A stretch of 7,169 nt of DNA from Xanthobacteraceae bacterium (GTDB lineage Bacteria > Pseudomonadota > Alphaproteobacteria > Rhizobiales > Xanthobacteraceae). Of this stretch, positions 1-7,056 are shown piece after piece (position 1 is the first letter of the stretch; each line of letters begins with the position of its first letter). Both the position numbers and the translations under genes were made by a program. The notes beneath the pieces were generated by a model. That model was not told where the DNA came from and searched no databases. It was given only the letters and a program-made list of their open reading frames with translations. The stretch is taken from assembly GCA_030043175.1 (NCBI GenBank), contig JASHYD010001378.1, positions 1 to 7,169 of the forward strand, given 5' to 3'.

Positions 1-710
<710 letters not shown>

Positions 711-712
711 TC

Positions 713-740
713 ATATAGGAGGCCGCCATCGGACCGCAAG
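713..740 (-). promoter_or_regulatory. Sigma-32 (RpoH) heat-shock promoter for dnaK
   Basis: Read on the minus strand, CTTG (740-737) is followed by exactly 17 bases and then CCTATAT (719-713). This fits the alphaproteobacterial RpoH consensus CTTG-N17/18-CYTATNT at every specified base. Transcription would start near 706, giving a dnaK leader of roughly 125-130 nt. The -35 region lacks the extra AA often found after CTTG (here CG). The position and orientation ahead of a classic heat-shock gene support the call; the transcription start itself is inferred. Confidence 0.75.
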
Positions 741-830
741 TCAGGATGGCCGGAAGCCTCAGCATTAACAAGCGCAAAACCTACGCCGCTGACACTCCGG
801 ACGTGCTCGCGGCGTGCCCCGCCAAACCGG

Positions 831-854
831 CGCGGTCGGGCGCGCGGTCGGGCG
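831..854. repeat. 12-bp tandem duplication
   Basis: Two perfect adjacent copies of CGCGGTCGGGCG (831-842 and 843-854) are followed by a further partial CGC. They lie in the dnaK/exported-protein intergenic region, upstream of both divergent genes' predicted promoters. Probably a slippage duplication. Apart from this repeat, the sigma-32 promoter and the leader hairpin, I see no gene in the 425 bp from 579 to 1003. Confidence 0.7.
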
Positions 855-1003
855 CGCCGCAGCACCGACTGCTTTGCGGTTGGGCCTTTCACGGTTTTGC
901 CCGATGACCACCCTATGGACTTGCCGGGCGGCGGATGAATGGCCCAAGACGGAAGGCCTCGAATGGATTATAACGTCGCCCACTGTCTCGGAGGAACCCC
1001 CTC

Positions 1004-1963
1004 ATGATGCTGCGATTCATCGCGTTTTTGCTGTTGTCCACCGCAACCCTCGGGTCTCTCGCGGCATCCGCCGCAGAGCCGATATTCCCGCTCGGCTCGC
1101 ACATTGGATTCGTGCCGCCGGCGGGCTTTGCGGCAAGCAAACGCTTCCCGGGATTCGAGGATCCCGGCACCCGGTCGTCGATCGTCATCGCAACTCTTCC
1201 CGCGCAGGCCTACGCCAATCTCGAGGCATCGGTAACCACTGAGGCCCTCAAGAAACAGGGCATCACCGAAGACAAGCGGGAAACTTTGACGCTCGCCGAA
1301 GGTAAGGCAGTGTTTGTGATGGGATACGAACAGGAGAACGGCGAGAAATTCCGTAAATGGATGCTGCTTGGGCAGCTTCGCGAGGGAGTGGTGCTGGTCG
1401 CGGTAGTGGTGCCGGAGGCTGCCGTAAAGACCTACACGGACGACGTCGTTCGCACCTCGCTCTCGACACTGGCGGTTCGGGCGGTGGTGCCCTTAGATGA
1501 GCAGCTCACCTTGATGCCATTCAAGTTGACCGATCTGTCGGGGCTGCGGCCCGTCCGCGTGGTTGGCAATGCTGGAGTGGTGCTGACCGAGGGTGCGAGC
1601 GATAGCCCGCCGTCCGGCAGCCAGCCGCTGTTTGCGGTGACGGTCGGTCCGGGCGGGCCGGAGCAGGCCGGCGATCGTGCCGGTTTTGCGCGCAGGCTCT
1701 TGCCCACCGGGTTGGGCGACGTGAAAGACCTGCGCATCATCAGCGGCGACATGTTGAGGCTTGGCGGCGGCAATTTCCCCACCTACGAGCTGCAGGCAGA
1801 AGCAAAAGAGGCCTTTACGGATGTCCCCATGAAGGTCGTGCAATGGGTGCGGTTCGGCGCGGGCACACACATTCGGATGGTGGGCGTTGCGCGCGCTGAC
1901 CAGTGGTCCGCGGCGTTTCCACATTTCCGCGCCGTGCGCGACGGAATTGCGCCGCGCGATTAG
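1004..1963 (+). CDS. Exported protein of unknown function between grpE and dnaK
   Basis: The 319-residue product has a clear Sec-type signal peptide: a short basic start (MMLR), a hydrophobic core at residues 5-20, and a likely signal peptidase I site in LAASAAEP around residues 23-24. The mature protein has no cysteine and no further membrane segment, so it is probably periplasmic or secreted. The first half contains GFVPPAGFAASKRFPGFEDP and a SIVIATLPAQAYANL strand-like stretch; a second alpha/beta-looking half begins near residue 175 (PVRVVGNAGVVLTEG). I do not recognise a named family or catalytic motif. The start is well supported: GGAGGA at 990-995, 8 nt ahead of ATG 1004, though the next codon is also ATG. 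It is transcribed divergently from dnaK and converges with grpE, so it is not part of the chaperone operon. As I recall, a similar uncharacterised gene occupies this place in Bradyrhizobium relatives. Confidence 0.88.
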   Translation: MMLRFIAFLLLSTATLGSLAASAAEPIFPLGSHIGFVPPAGFAASKRFPGFEDPGTRSSIVIATLPAQAYANLEASVTTEALKKQGITEDKRETLTLAEGKAVFVMGYEQENGEKFRKWMLLGQLREGVVLVAVVVPEAAVKTYTDDVVRTSLSTLAVRAVVPLDEQLTLMPFKLTDLSGLRPVRVVGNAGVVLTEGASDSPPSGSQPLFAVTVGPGGPEQAGDRAGFARRLLPTGLGDVKDLRIISGDMLRLGGGNFPTYELQAEAKEAFTDVPMKVVQWVRFGAGTHIRMVGVARADQWSAAFPHFRAVRDGIAPRD

Positions 1964-1974
1964 CGTTCGCGTTT

Positions 1975-2604
1975 TCAGCGGGTTTGCGCGTCGTCAGTTG
2001 GACTTTCCGAGGTCGCCGGCTTTGGACTTTCCTTGGCGACGCCCACCATAGCGGGCCGCAGGACGCGCTCCCCGATCATATAGCCCGGCTGGATCACCTG
2101 AGCGACTGAGCCGGCCGCGATGCTGTCGTCGGCGACCTCGAATATGGCCTGGTGAAAATTTGGGTCGAACTTGGCGCCTTTGGGATCGAACCTCTTGACG
2201 CCATACCTTTCCAGAACTTTGAGAAGATCGCGCTCGATCAGCTCGACGCCCTCGCGGAGGCTCTTGGCGGGGCCTTCGGCAAGTGCAGTCGATTCGCCGG
2301 CTGCGTCCAAGGCGCGGCGCAAGTTGTCGGCAACCCCGATCACATCTCGCGCGAGGTTTGACACCCCATAGGTACGGGCGTCCGCGACTTCCCGGTCGGT
2401 GCGGCGTCGCAGATTCTCCATGTCGGCCAACGTACGCAGGAGCTTGTCCTTGTGTTCGGCCACTTCCTTCGCGAGCGCAGCGGCGTCTGCAACCTCCTGA
2501 CCTTGCTTGACTTCGTTGGCGAGCCCGGCGGCATCTGAGGCTTCCTTCGCGGGAGTCGTACCGGCGGTATTGTCGCTATTGGCTGCGGCAGTCGGATCAC
2601 TCAT
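1975..2604 (-). CDS. grpE: GrpE, nucleotide exchange factor of DnaK
   Basis: GrpE is a cytoplasmic homodimeric cochaperone that releases ADP from DnaK and acts as a thermosensor. The 209 residues show an Ala/Asp-rich, probably disordered N-terminus (1-40) and a long helical, coiled-coil-forming region (about 41-100) with KDKLLRTLADMENLRRRTDRE. The C-terminal beta domain has the family signature: FDPNFHQAIFEV (146-157), then VAQVIQPGYMIGERVLRPAMVGVAK up to residue 191. A short polar tail ends the protein. Length is normal for alphaproteobacteria. ATG 2604 is preceded by GAGGGAA with about 8 nt spacing. It lies 87 bp downstream of hrcA on the same strand, so cotranscription is likely, with a possible extra promoter in the gap. 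Its 3' end converges on the exported-protein gene with an 11-bp gap (1964-1974), too short for a separate terminator. Confidence 0.97.
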   Translation of the reverse strand: MSDPTAAANSDNTAGTTPAKEASDAAGLANEVKQGQEVADAAALAKEVAEHKDKLLRTLADMENLRRRTDREVADARTYGVSNLARDVIGVADNLRRALDAAGESTALAEGPAKSLREGVELIERDLLKVLERYGVKRFDPKGAKFDPNFHQAIFEVADDSIAAGSVAQVIQPGYMIGERVLRPAMVGVAKESPKPATSESPTDDAQTR

Positions 2605-2644
2605 AATACCATTCCCTCAAAGATTGCCGGACGAACCGCCCCGC

Positions 2645-2673
2645 ATATCAATGCTCTGTAGCGAAAAATCAAG
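2645..2673 (-). promoter_or_regulatory. Possible weak sigma-32-like promoter ahead of grpE
   Basis: On the minus strand, in the 87-bp hrcA-grpE gap, CTTG (2673-2670) is followed by 18 bases and TTGATAT (2651-2645). This matches four of the six specified positions of the CYTATNT element at an allowed spacing. It could give grpE heat induction independent of hrcA. The match is partial, and a sigma-70-type reading (TTGATT-N17-GATATG) of the same bases is also possible. Confidence 0.3.
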
Positions 2674-2691
2674 CGTTGGCAGGGTTTGAAG

Positions 2692-3783
2692 TTACGCGGA
2701 CGCCAGCAGCTTGCTGACGATCTTGGCCGTGTAGTCGACCATTGGAATGATGCGGGCGTAGTTGAGTCGCGTCGGCCCGATCACCCCGATCACGCCGACA
2801 ATCCCCCCGGTCGAATCGCGGTAAGGCGCGATAATGGTCGACGATCCCGACAGTGAAAACAGCTTGTTTTCCGAGCCGATGAAGATCCTGACCCCCTCCG
2901 CGCGCTCGGCGCGTCCGAGCAGATCGGCAACGCCCCGCTTGGTTTCGAGCTCATCGAACAATCGCCGCACCCGCTCCAAATCCTCGAGCGCTTTGAGGTC
3001 GTCAAGCAGATTGGCATGGCCGCGCACGATCAACTTGCGCTCGTCACGCTCGCCACCGGACCAACTGGCAAGGCCGGCGGCGACGATTTTTTGTGTCAAC
3101 TGATCGAGCTCGGCACGGCCGGCCTCAAGGGCCTTCTCAAGTTCTGCCCTGGCTTCGGCAAGCGTCTTGCCCCGAATATGGGCATTAAGGAAATTCGTGG
3201 CTTCCGTCAGCACCGATGTTGGCAGCCCAATCGGCAGGTTGAGAACCCGGTTCTCGACCTGGCCGTCCTCTGCCACCAGAATAGCCAGCGCCCGCTCCGG
3301 TTCGAGCCGGACGAAGTCGATATGCTTGACCCGCAAGTTGGCCTTGGCAGTGAGCACGACGCCGGCGGCGCGTGTGAGGCCCGACAGCAAACCCGAGGCC
3401 TCGGTCAGCACATTCTCAACGGTCGTTCCCGCCGCCGCCACCTGCCCCTCGATCGCCAGGCGGTCAGCATCGCTCAAGTCTCCGACCTGCATCAAAGCAT
3501 CGATAAAAAACCGCAGGCCGAGTTCCGTTGGCAGCCTGCCGGCCGATGCATGCGGCGCAAAGATGAGCCCCAGCTGCTCGAGGTCCTGCATGACGTTACG
3601 CACGGATGCGGGCGACAGCGTCATGGGAATAATGCGCGACAAATTGCGTGATCCGACGGGCTCTCCCGTCGTCAGATAGCTATCGACGATTTGCCGGAAG
3701 ATTTCGCGCGAACGCTCATTAAGCTGAGCGAGGCTTATTTCGATGGATCCTATGGGGACGTCTTGGGACACCGACCTCATCAT
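2692..3783 (-). CDS. hrcA: HrcA, heat-inducible transcription repressor
   Basis: HrcA represses class I heat-shock genes by binding CIRCE operators; in alphaproteobacteria the main target is usually groESL, and GroEL helps fold HrcA. The product (363 residues from ATG 3783) has an N-terminal winged helix-turn-helix at about 20-95. Conserved segments are [42 protein letters not shown] and [18 protein letters not shown]. The middle and C-terminal GAF-like dimerisation domain contains VFIGSEN-like [16 protein letters not shown], followed by [25 protein letters not shown], as in the family. The start is ambiguous among TTG 3786, ATG 3783 and ATG 3780; an AAGG lies 7, 10 or 13 nt upstream of them respectively. 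I chose the first ATG. It is the first gene of the minus-strand cluster, divergent from rph. No CIRCE (TTAGCACTC-N9-GAGTGCTAA) is seen upstream, so autoregulation is not evident. Confidence 0.96.
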   Translation of the reverse strand: MMRSVSQDVPIGSIEISLAQLNERSREIFRQIVDSYLTTGEPVGSRNLSRIIPMTLSPASVRNVMQDLEQLGLIFAPHASAGRLPTELGLRFFIDALMQVGDLSDADRLAIEGQVAAAGTTVENVLTEASGLLSGLTRAAGVVLTAKANLRVKHIDFVRLEPERALAILVAEDGQVENRVLNLPIGLPTSVLTEATNFLNAHIRGKTLAEARAELEKALEAGRAELDQLTQKIVAAGLASWSGGERDERKLIVRGHANLLDDLKALEDLERVRRLFDELETKRGVADLLGRAERAEGVRIFIGSENKLFSLSGSSTIIAPYRDSTGGIVGVIGVIGPTRLNYARIIPMVDYTAKIVSKLLASA

Positions 3784-3874
3784 CAAATGATTGCCTTGGG
3801 CCGCTTATTTGTCCATACCGGACTGCATGTTCAAGGTCAGGGCCGTGCTCATTTTTGCAGTCGCCCTTGTCCAA

Positions 3875-3907
3875 GCCCGCCGGCGAACCTAAAAGCCCCC
3901 GGCGGGC
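3875..3907. repeat. 9-bp inverted repeat between hrcA and rph
   Basis: GCCCGCCGG (3875-3883) and CCGGCGGGC (3899-3907) are perfect inverted repeats separated by 15 bases, lying 40 bp before the rph start codon in the 164-bp hrcA/rph divergent region (3784-3947). It could form a hairpin in the rph leader or bind a dimeric regulator. It does not resemble CIRCE. No convincing sigma-70 promoter stands out on either strand; weak candidates are TTGCCT-N17-CATACC for rph, and CTTGAA at 3835-3830 on the minus strand for hrcA without a good -10. Confidence 0.5.
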
Positions 3908-3947
3908 ACGATTCAGCAAACTCCAATCGCCGCCGGAGGGAGTCCCC

Positions 3948-4661
3948 ATGCGACCAAGCCGCCGTCAGAACGATGAGCTGCGCGCCGTTTCGCTCGAACG
4001 CGGCGTCGTGAAGTATGCGGAAGGTTCATGTTTTGTGAAGTTCGGCGATACCCATGTTCTCGTGACGGCAACCGTCGAGGATCGCCTGCCGCCCTGGCTG
4101 AAGGGCCAAGCCCGCGGTTGGATCACAGCCGAATACGGCATGCTTCCGCGCGCCACCCTGGAGCGGACGCGGCGCGAGGCGGCGGCTGGCAAGCAAAACG
4201 GCCGGACCGTCGAAATCCAGCGGCTTATTGGCCGCAGCCTGCGCACGGTGGTGGACCTCGAAGCGCTCGGCGAACGGCAGATCACCATCGATTGCGATGT
4301 CATCCAGGCCGACGGGGGAACCAGGACAGCTGCCATCACGGCCGGCTGGGTCGCACTGCATGATTGCTTCACCTGGATGAAGAACAGGGACATTATCCGC
4401 ACGTTTCCGCTGCGCGAAAACGTCGCCGCAATTTCTTGCGGCATCTGTTCGGGTACCGCGGTGCTTGACCTCGACTACGTAGAGGATTCCGGCGCCGATA
4501 CCGACGCAAATTTCGTCCTCACCGGAAGCGGCGGCATTGTGGAAATCCAGACAACGGCGGAAAAAGCGCCATTCACGGAAACCCAGCTGCTGATGCTGCT
4601 GGCCCTCGCCCGCAAGGGCGTCGGCAAGCTGATCGAGCTGCAGAAAATCGCGGTGATGTAA
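3948..4661 (+). CDS. rph: Ribonuclease PH
   Basis: RNase PH is a phosphorolytic 3'-5' exoribonuclease that trims tRNA 3' ends using inorganic phosphate, acting as a hexamer in the cytoplasm. The 237-residue product has the usual length. It shows the family beginning [37 protein letters not shown] (24-41), [18 protein letters not shown] (51-68), and the phosphate-binding block [15 protein letters not shown] (85-99, with R86). Also present are [17 protein letters not shown], the acidic metal site in [14 protein letters not shown] (173-186), and a final [13 protein letters not shown] helix. The reading frame stays open upstream to about 3855, but ATG 3948 matches the family start exactly and has GGAGGGAG (3935-3942) at good spacing. 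It heads the plus-strand rph-rdgB pair and is divergent from hrcA, an order I recall from other alphaproteobacteria. Confidence 0.97.
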   Translation: MRPSRRQNDELRAVSLERGVVKYAEGSCFVKFGDTHVLVTATVEDRLPPWLKGQARGWITAEYGMLPRATLERTRREAAAGKQNGRTVEIQRLIGRSLRTVVDLEALGERQITIDCDVIQADGGTRTAAITAGWVALHDCFTWMKNRDIIRTFPLRENVAAISCGICSGTAVLDLDYVEDSGADTDANFVLTGSGGIVEIQTTAEKAPFTETQLLMLLALARKGVGKLIELQKIAVM

Positions 4662-4664
4662 ACC

Positions 4665-5315
4665 TTGACGGGCGCCGACCGACATCGCCGAATCGTTGGA
4701 CGGCTGGTGATTGCGACCCACAATCCCGGCAAACTGTGGGAAATGCGGGGGCTGCTTGAACCGTTCGGCGTCGATGCGGTCGCGGCCGGCGACCTCGGTC
4801 TCGAAGAGCCCGACGAGACGGGCACGAGCTTTCGGGAAAATGCCCGTATAAAGGCCGAGGCGGCCGCGAGCGCCGTCGGCCTACCCGCGTTTGCCGATGA
4901 TTCCGGGCTCGCAGTCGATGCCTTGGGCGGTGCGCCTGGTATCCACTCGGCGCGATGGGCCGGTCCGACCAGAGATTTTCGGGCAGCAATGGAGAGACTC
5001 AACCACCAGCTGCAGACTCGGGGTGCGGTTACTCCTCAAGACCGCAGCGCGCACTTTATATCGGCGTTGTGCGTTGCTTGGCCGGACGGCCACCTCGAAG
5101 AGTTTGAGGGCCGTGTCGATGGCACGCTCGTCTGGCCTCCACGAGGCGACAAGGGGTTTGGCTACGATCCCATGTTTCTTCCCGATGGCCATGAGGTCAC
5201 CTTCGGGGAGATGATGAGCGTCGAAAAACACCGGCTGCCGCCGAGGGGTCTGGGCCTGTCACATCGGGCACGCGCGTTTGTGCAGCTCGCGGAGGCTTGT
5301 CTTGGGAAGGAGTGA
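4665..5315 (+). CDS. rdgB: dITP/XTP pyrophosphatase (RdgB/HAM1 family)
   Basis: This enzyme hydrolyses non-canonical purine nucleoside triphosphates (ITP, dITP, XTP) to monophosphate and pyrophosphate, cleaning the nucleotide pool. Motifs are all present: the nucleotide-binding [11 protein letters not shown] (17-27), [15 protein letters not shown] (53-67), [17 protein letters not shown] with catalytic-type D79, [17 protein letters not shown], and the C-terminal base-specificity motif LSHRARAF. The first available start is TTG 4665, giving 216 residues, slightly longer than the ~200 usual. The only other start before the conserved core is GTG 4707, which would leave just two residues before ATHN, so TTG is preferred. 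A weak GGTGATG lies 6 nt upstream, inside the end of rph. Only three bases separate it from the rph stop and both genes use the same frame, so translational coupling is likely. Confidence 0.95.
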   Translation: MTGADRHRRIVGRLVIATHNPGKLWEMRGLLEPFGVDAVAAGDLGLEEPDETGTSFRENARIKAEAAASAVGLPAFADDSGLAVDALGGAPGIHSARWAGPTRDFRAAMERLNHQLQTRGAVTPQDRSAHFISALCVAWPDGHLEEFEGRVDGTLVWPPRGDKGFGYDPMFLPDGHEVTFGEMMSVEKHRLPPRGLGLSHRARAFVQLAEACLGKE

Positions 5316-5589
5316 CCACCACCAAGGTCAGGTAGGGTTTCACCACGCTTCCCGCTCCTGCCCTGTACCTTATGGGCAGTTCGAGGTGGGGGTCGAGGCG
5401 CGCCAGGCTGCGTCCTGCGGCACGCCCCCCGATCGGGCCCCTCCCCCGGCCGAGGTCCCGGCCTTGCCCTCCCGGCCAACGGCGGAAGGAAGGCAGGGAT
5501 ATGTTTTCGCCAAACAATTCGTGCGATCGAAATCGGCAACAACTCCTTTCGATCCGGGCGGACAGTCCACGCGGCCCGACTTGGGGCCC
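5316..5589 (+). other. Intergenic stretch between rdgB and hemW, repeat-like
   Basis: This 274-bp stretch stays open in the hemW frame from as far up as 5278 (overlapping rdgB), but the translation is rich in Pro, Arg and Gly with no resemblance to a domain. It contains an imperfect hairpin (5324-5332 with 5362-5371), a CCCGATCGGG palindrome (5428-5437), and three copies of CCCGGCC at 5445, 5457 and 5471. It also holds a strong Shine-Dalgarno-like GGAAGGAAGG before an ATG at 5501 that is not in the hemW frame. The composition resembles dispersed intergenic repeats of rhizobial genomes, which is an inference. No confident promoter is seen. Confidence 0.5.
5324..5371. repeat. Imperfect hairpin downstream of rdgB
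   Basis: AAGGTCAGG (5324-5332) pairs with CCTGTACCTT (5362-5371) over nine base pairs with one bulged base and a loop of about 29 nt. It begins 9 bp after the rdgB stop. There is no T-run, so a canonical intrinsic terminator is not supported. It may be part of a repeat element or chance. Confidence 0.35.
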
Positions 5590-6777
5590 TTGGCAACCGG
5601 CCACGGCGGCCGGTCCACCCCTTCGGATCCCGATCCGGCGTTCGGCATCTATGTTCATTGGCCGTTCTGCCGCTCAAAATGTCCGTATTGCGATTTCAAT
5701 AGTCACGTCAGGCATGGGCTAACCGACCAGCGGCGTTTCGTTCGCGCGTTCACGGCCGAGATCGCCGCAATTGCCGCGCGCACACCAGGCCGCACGGTGT
5801 CTAGCGTGTTCTTTGGCGGCGGGACGCCATCCCTGATGGAACCCCAGACGGTCGCGGCGATTCTCGATGCGATCGCCACGCACTGGCACGTTTCGCACGT
5901 CGTCGAGGTGACGCTCGAGGCCAATCCGACCAGCGTAGAAGCCCGGCGCTTCGCTGGTTACCGGGCGGCCGGGGTTAACCGGGTCTCGCTGGGCGTTCAG
6001 GCGCTTGATGACGCGGCGCTCTCGGCATTGGGACGCACTCATACGGCGCGCGAGGCACTTGATGCGGTCGCCATCGCGCGACGCATTTTCGAACGGTATT
6101 CATTCGATCTGATATACGCGCGACCCGGCCAGACGCTGGCGGAGTGGCGGGCCGAGCTTGTGAGCGCGATCTCGCAGGCAGCCGAGCATCTTTCGCTCTA
6201 CCAGCTCACGATTGAACCGGGGACTCCCTTTGCGGCCCTCAATGCCGCCGGCAAGCTCACCATTCCGAACGCCGATCACGCCCGCAATCTCTACGACGTC
6301 ACCCAAGAGGCTTGCGCAGCCGCAGGCTTGCCGGCTTACGAAGTCTCCAACCACGCCCGGCCCGGCGCCGAGTGCCGGCACAATCTCGTGTATTGGCGTT
6401 GCCACGAATATGCCGGCATTGGTCCCGGCGCCCACGGCCGTCTCGAAATGCGCGGTGGTGTCCGCCACGCGACCGCGACTGAAAGGCAGCCGGAGGTTTG
6501 GCTCGCCCTCGTCGAGCAGAGGGGGCATGGCCTTGTGAGCGATGAGCCGCTGTCGCGTGTCGAAGCGGCGAGCGAGTATTTGCTGATGGGCCTGCGTCTT
6601 GCAGAGGGTATCGATCTCAACCGCTTCCAGGATCTCGCCGGTAGGCCGCTTGCCGCCGGGCAGATCGCGCATCTGGCGCAGCATGGTCTCGTTGAGACGC
6701 CGGGCGCCGGGCGCTTGCGTGTCACGGCGGCGGGCTTTCCGGTTCTCGATGCGGTCGTGGCCGACCTCGCGGCGTAG
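5590..6777 (+). CDS. hemW: HemW, radical-SAM haem chaperone (HemN-like)
   Basis: HemW binds haem and an iron-sulfur cluster and is thought to insert haem into respiratory proteins; it was long annotated as an oxygen-independent coproporphyrinogen III oxidase-like protein. From TTG 5590 it has 395 residues (E. coli HemW about 378). The core opens with FGIYVHWPFC and the radical-SAM CX3CX2C motif (C27, C31, C34, in CRSKCPYCDFNSH). FFGGGTPS (74-81), EANPTSVE, RVSLGVQALDD and LGRTH follow, then SFDLIYARPGQT, LSLYQLTIEPGTPF, and ECRHNLVYWRCHEYAGIGPGAHG (from 261). The C-terminal HemN_C-type domain contains EYLLMGLRLAEGIDLNRF. The start is uncertain. The frame is open to 5278, but conserved sequence starts at 5641, and in-frame candidates just before it are TTG 5590, TTG 5581 and GTG 5521, none with a good ribosome binding site. 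I chose the one giving a normal length. It probably belongs to the rph-rdgB transcription unit or has its own promoter in the gap. Confidence 0.93.
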   Translation: MATGHGGRSTPSDPDPAFGIYVHWPFCRSKCPYCDFNSHVRHGLTDQRRFVRAFTAEIAAIAARTPGRTVSSVFFGGGTPSLMEPQTVAAILDAIATHWHVSHVVEVTLEANPTSVEARRFAGYRAAGVNRVSLGVQALDDAALSALGRTHTAREALDAVAIARRIFERYSFDLIYARPGQTLAEWRAELVSAISQAAEHLSLYQLTIEPGTPFAALNAAGKLTIPNADHARNLYDVTQEACAAAGLPAYEVSNHARPGAECRHNLVYWRCHEYAGIGPGAHGRLEMRGGVRHATATERQPEVWLALVEQRGHGLVSDEPLSRVEAASEYLLMGLRLAEGIDLNRFQDLAGRPLAAGQIAHLAQHGLVETPGAGRLRVTAAGFPVLDAVVADLAA

Positions 6778-7056
6778 CGCGGCATATGCGCGTGGGTGCA
6801 GGCGAACACGCGGGCAACCAGGTCGCCGAGCACCTCGAAGCCCCTGTGACACTTCACCCGGACCTGGCCCGGTAGGCCCGGACCCTCTCCTTCCGGTAAA
6901 GAATCCGAGCTCTGGGTGCACGGCCACGCCGCGCGCGCATAACCGTTAAGTTCGAGTGTGGTCGATGAGGCAAGGAGGGGGCGCGACCATGATCGCAATC
7001 GTCGACTGCGGCTCGTCCACACGGCGCTCGGCCTCGCTGGGGGACAGGGTGTTGCA
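6778..7056. other. Intergenic region downstream of hemW, no convincing gene
   Basis: No reading frame here shows a recognisable domain. The sequence holds a spaced direct repeat CCCGGACC (6857-6864 and 6877-6884) in a GC-rich patch. It also has a strong Shine-Dalgarno-like AAGGAGGGGG (6972-6981) before ATG 6989. That ATG opens a 55-codon frame to 7156, beginning MIAIVDCGSSTRRS; the first residues faintly recall class I glutamine amidotransferases such as HisH, but the rest does not. A minus-strand frame crosses into the complement of hemW and looks like a shadow. No T-rich terminator hairpin follows hemW. Confidence 0.5.

Noticed and set aside
946..974. Sigma-70 promoter for the exported-protein gene (TATAAC at 969-974)
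   Set aside because: The -10-like TATAAC is reasonable, but at 17-bp spacing the -35 would be AAGACG, too weak to call.
3016..3651. Plus-strand 211-codon frame opposite hrcA
   Set aside because: It is fully antisense to a complete, motif-rich hrcA and shows no domain; a typical shadow in GC-rich DNA.
3855..3947. N-terminal extension of RNase PH by 31 codons
   Set aside because: The family start MRPS is at ATG 3948 with a good ribosome binding site, and the upstream part is not conserved-looking and contains the inverted repeat.
4026..4721. Minus-strand 231-codon frame opposite rph
   Set aside because: Antisense to rph, which has a complete set of family motifs.
6857..6884. Terminator after hemW
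   Set aside because: The GC-rich patch is mainly a direct repeat (CCCGGACC twice) with no stable stem followed by a T-run.
6100..6927. Minus-strand 275-codon frame opposite the end of hemW
   Set aside because: Most of it is the complement of hemW; the remaining part (6778-6927) shows no recognised domain.
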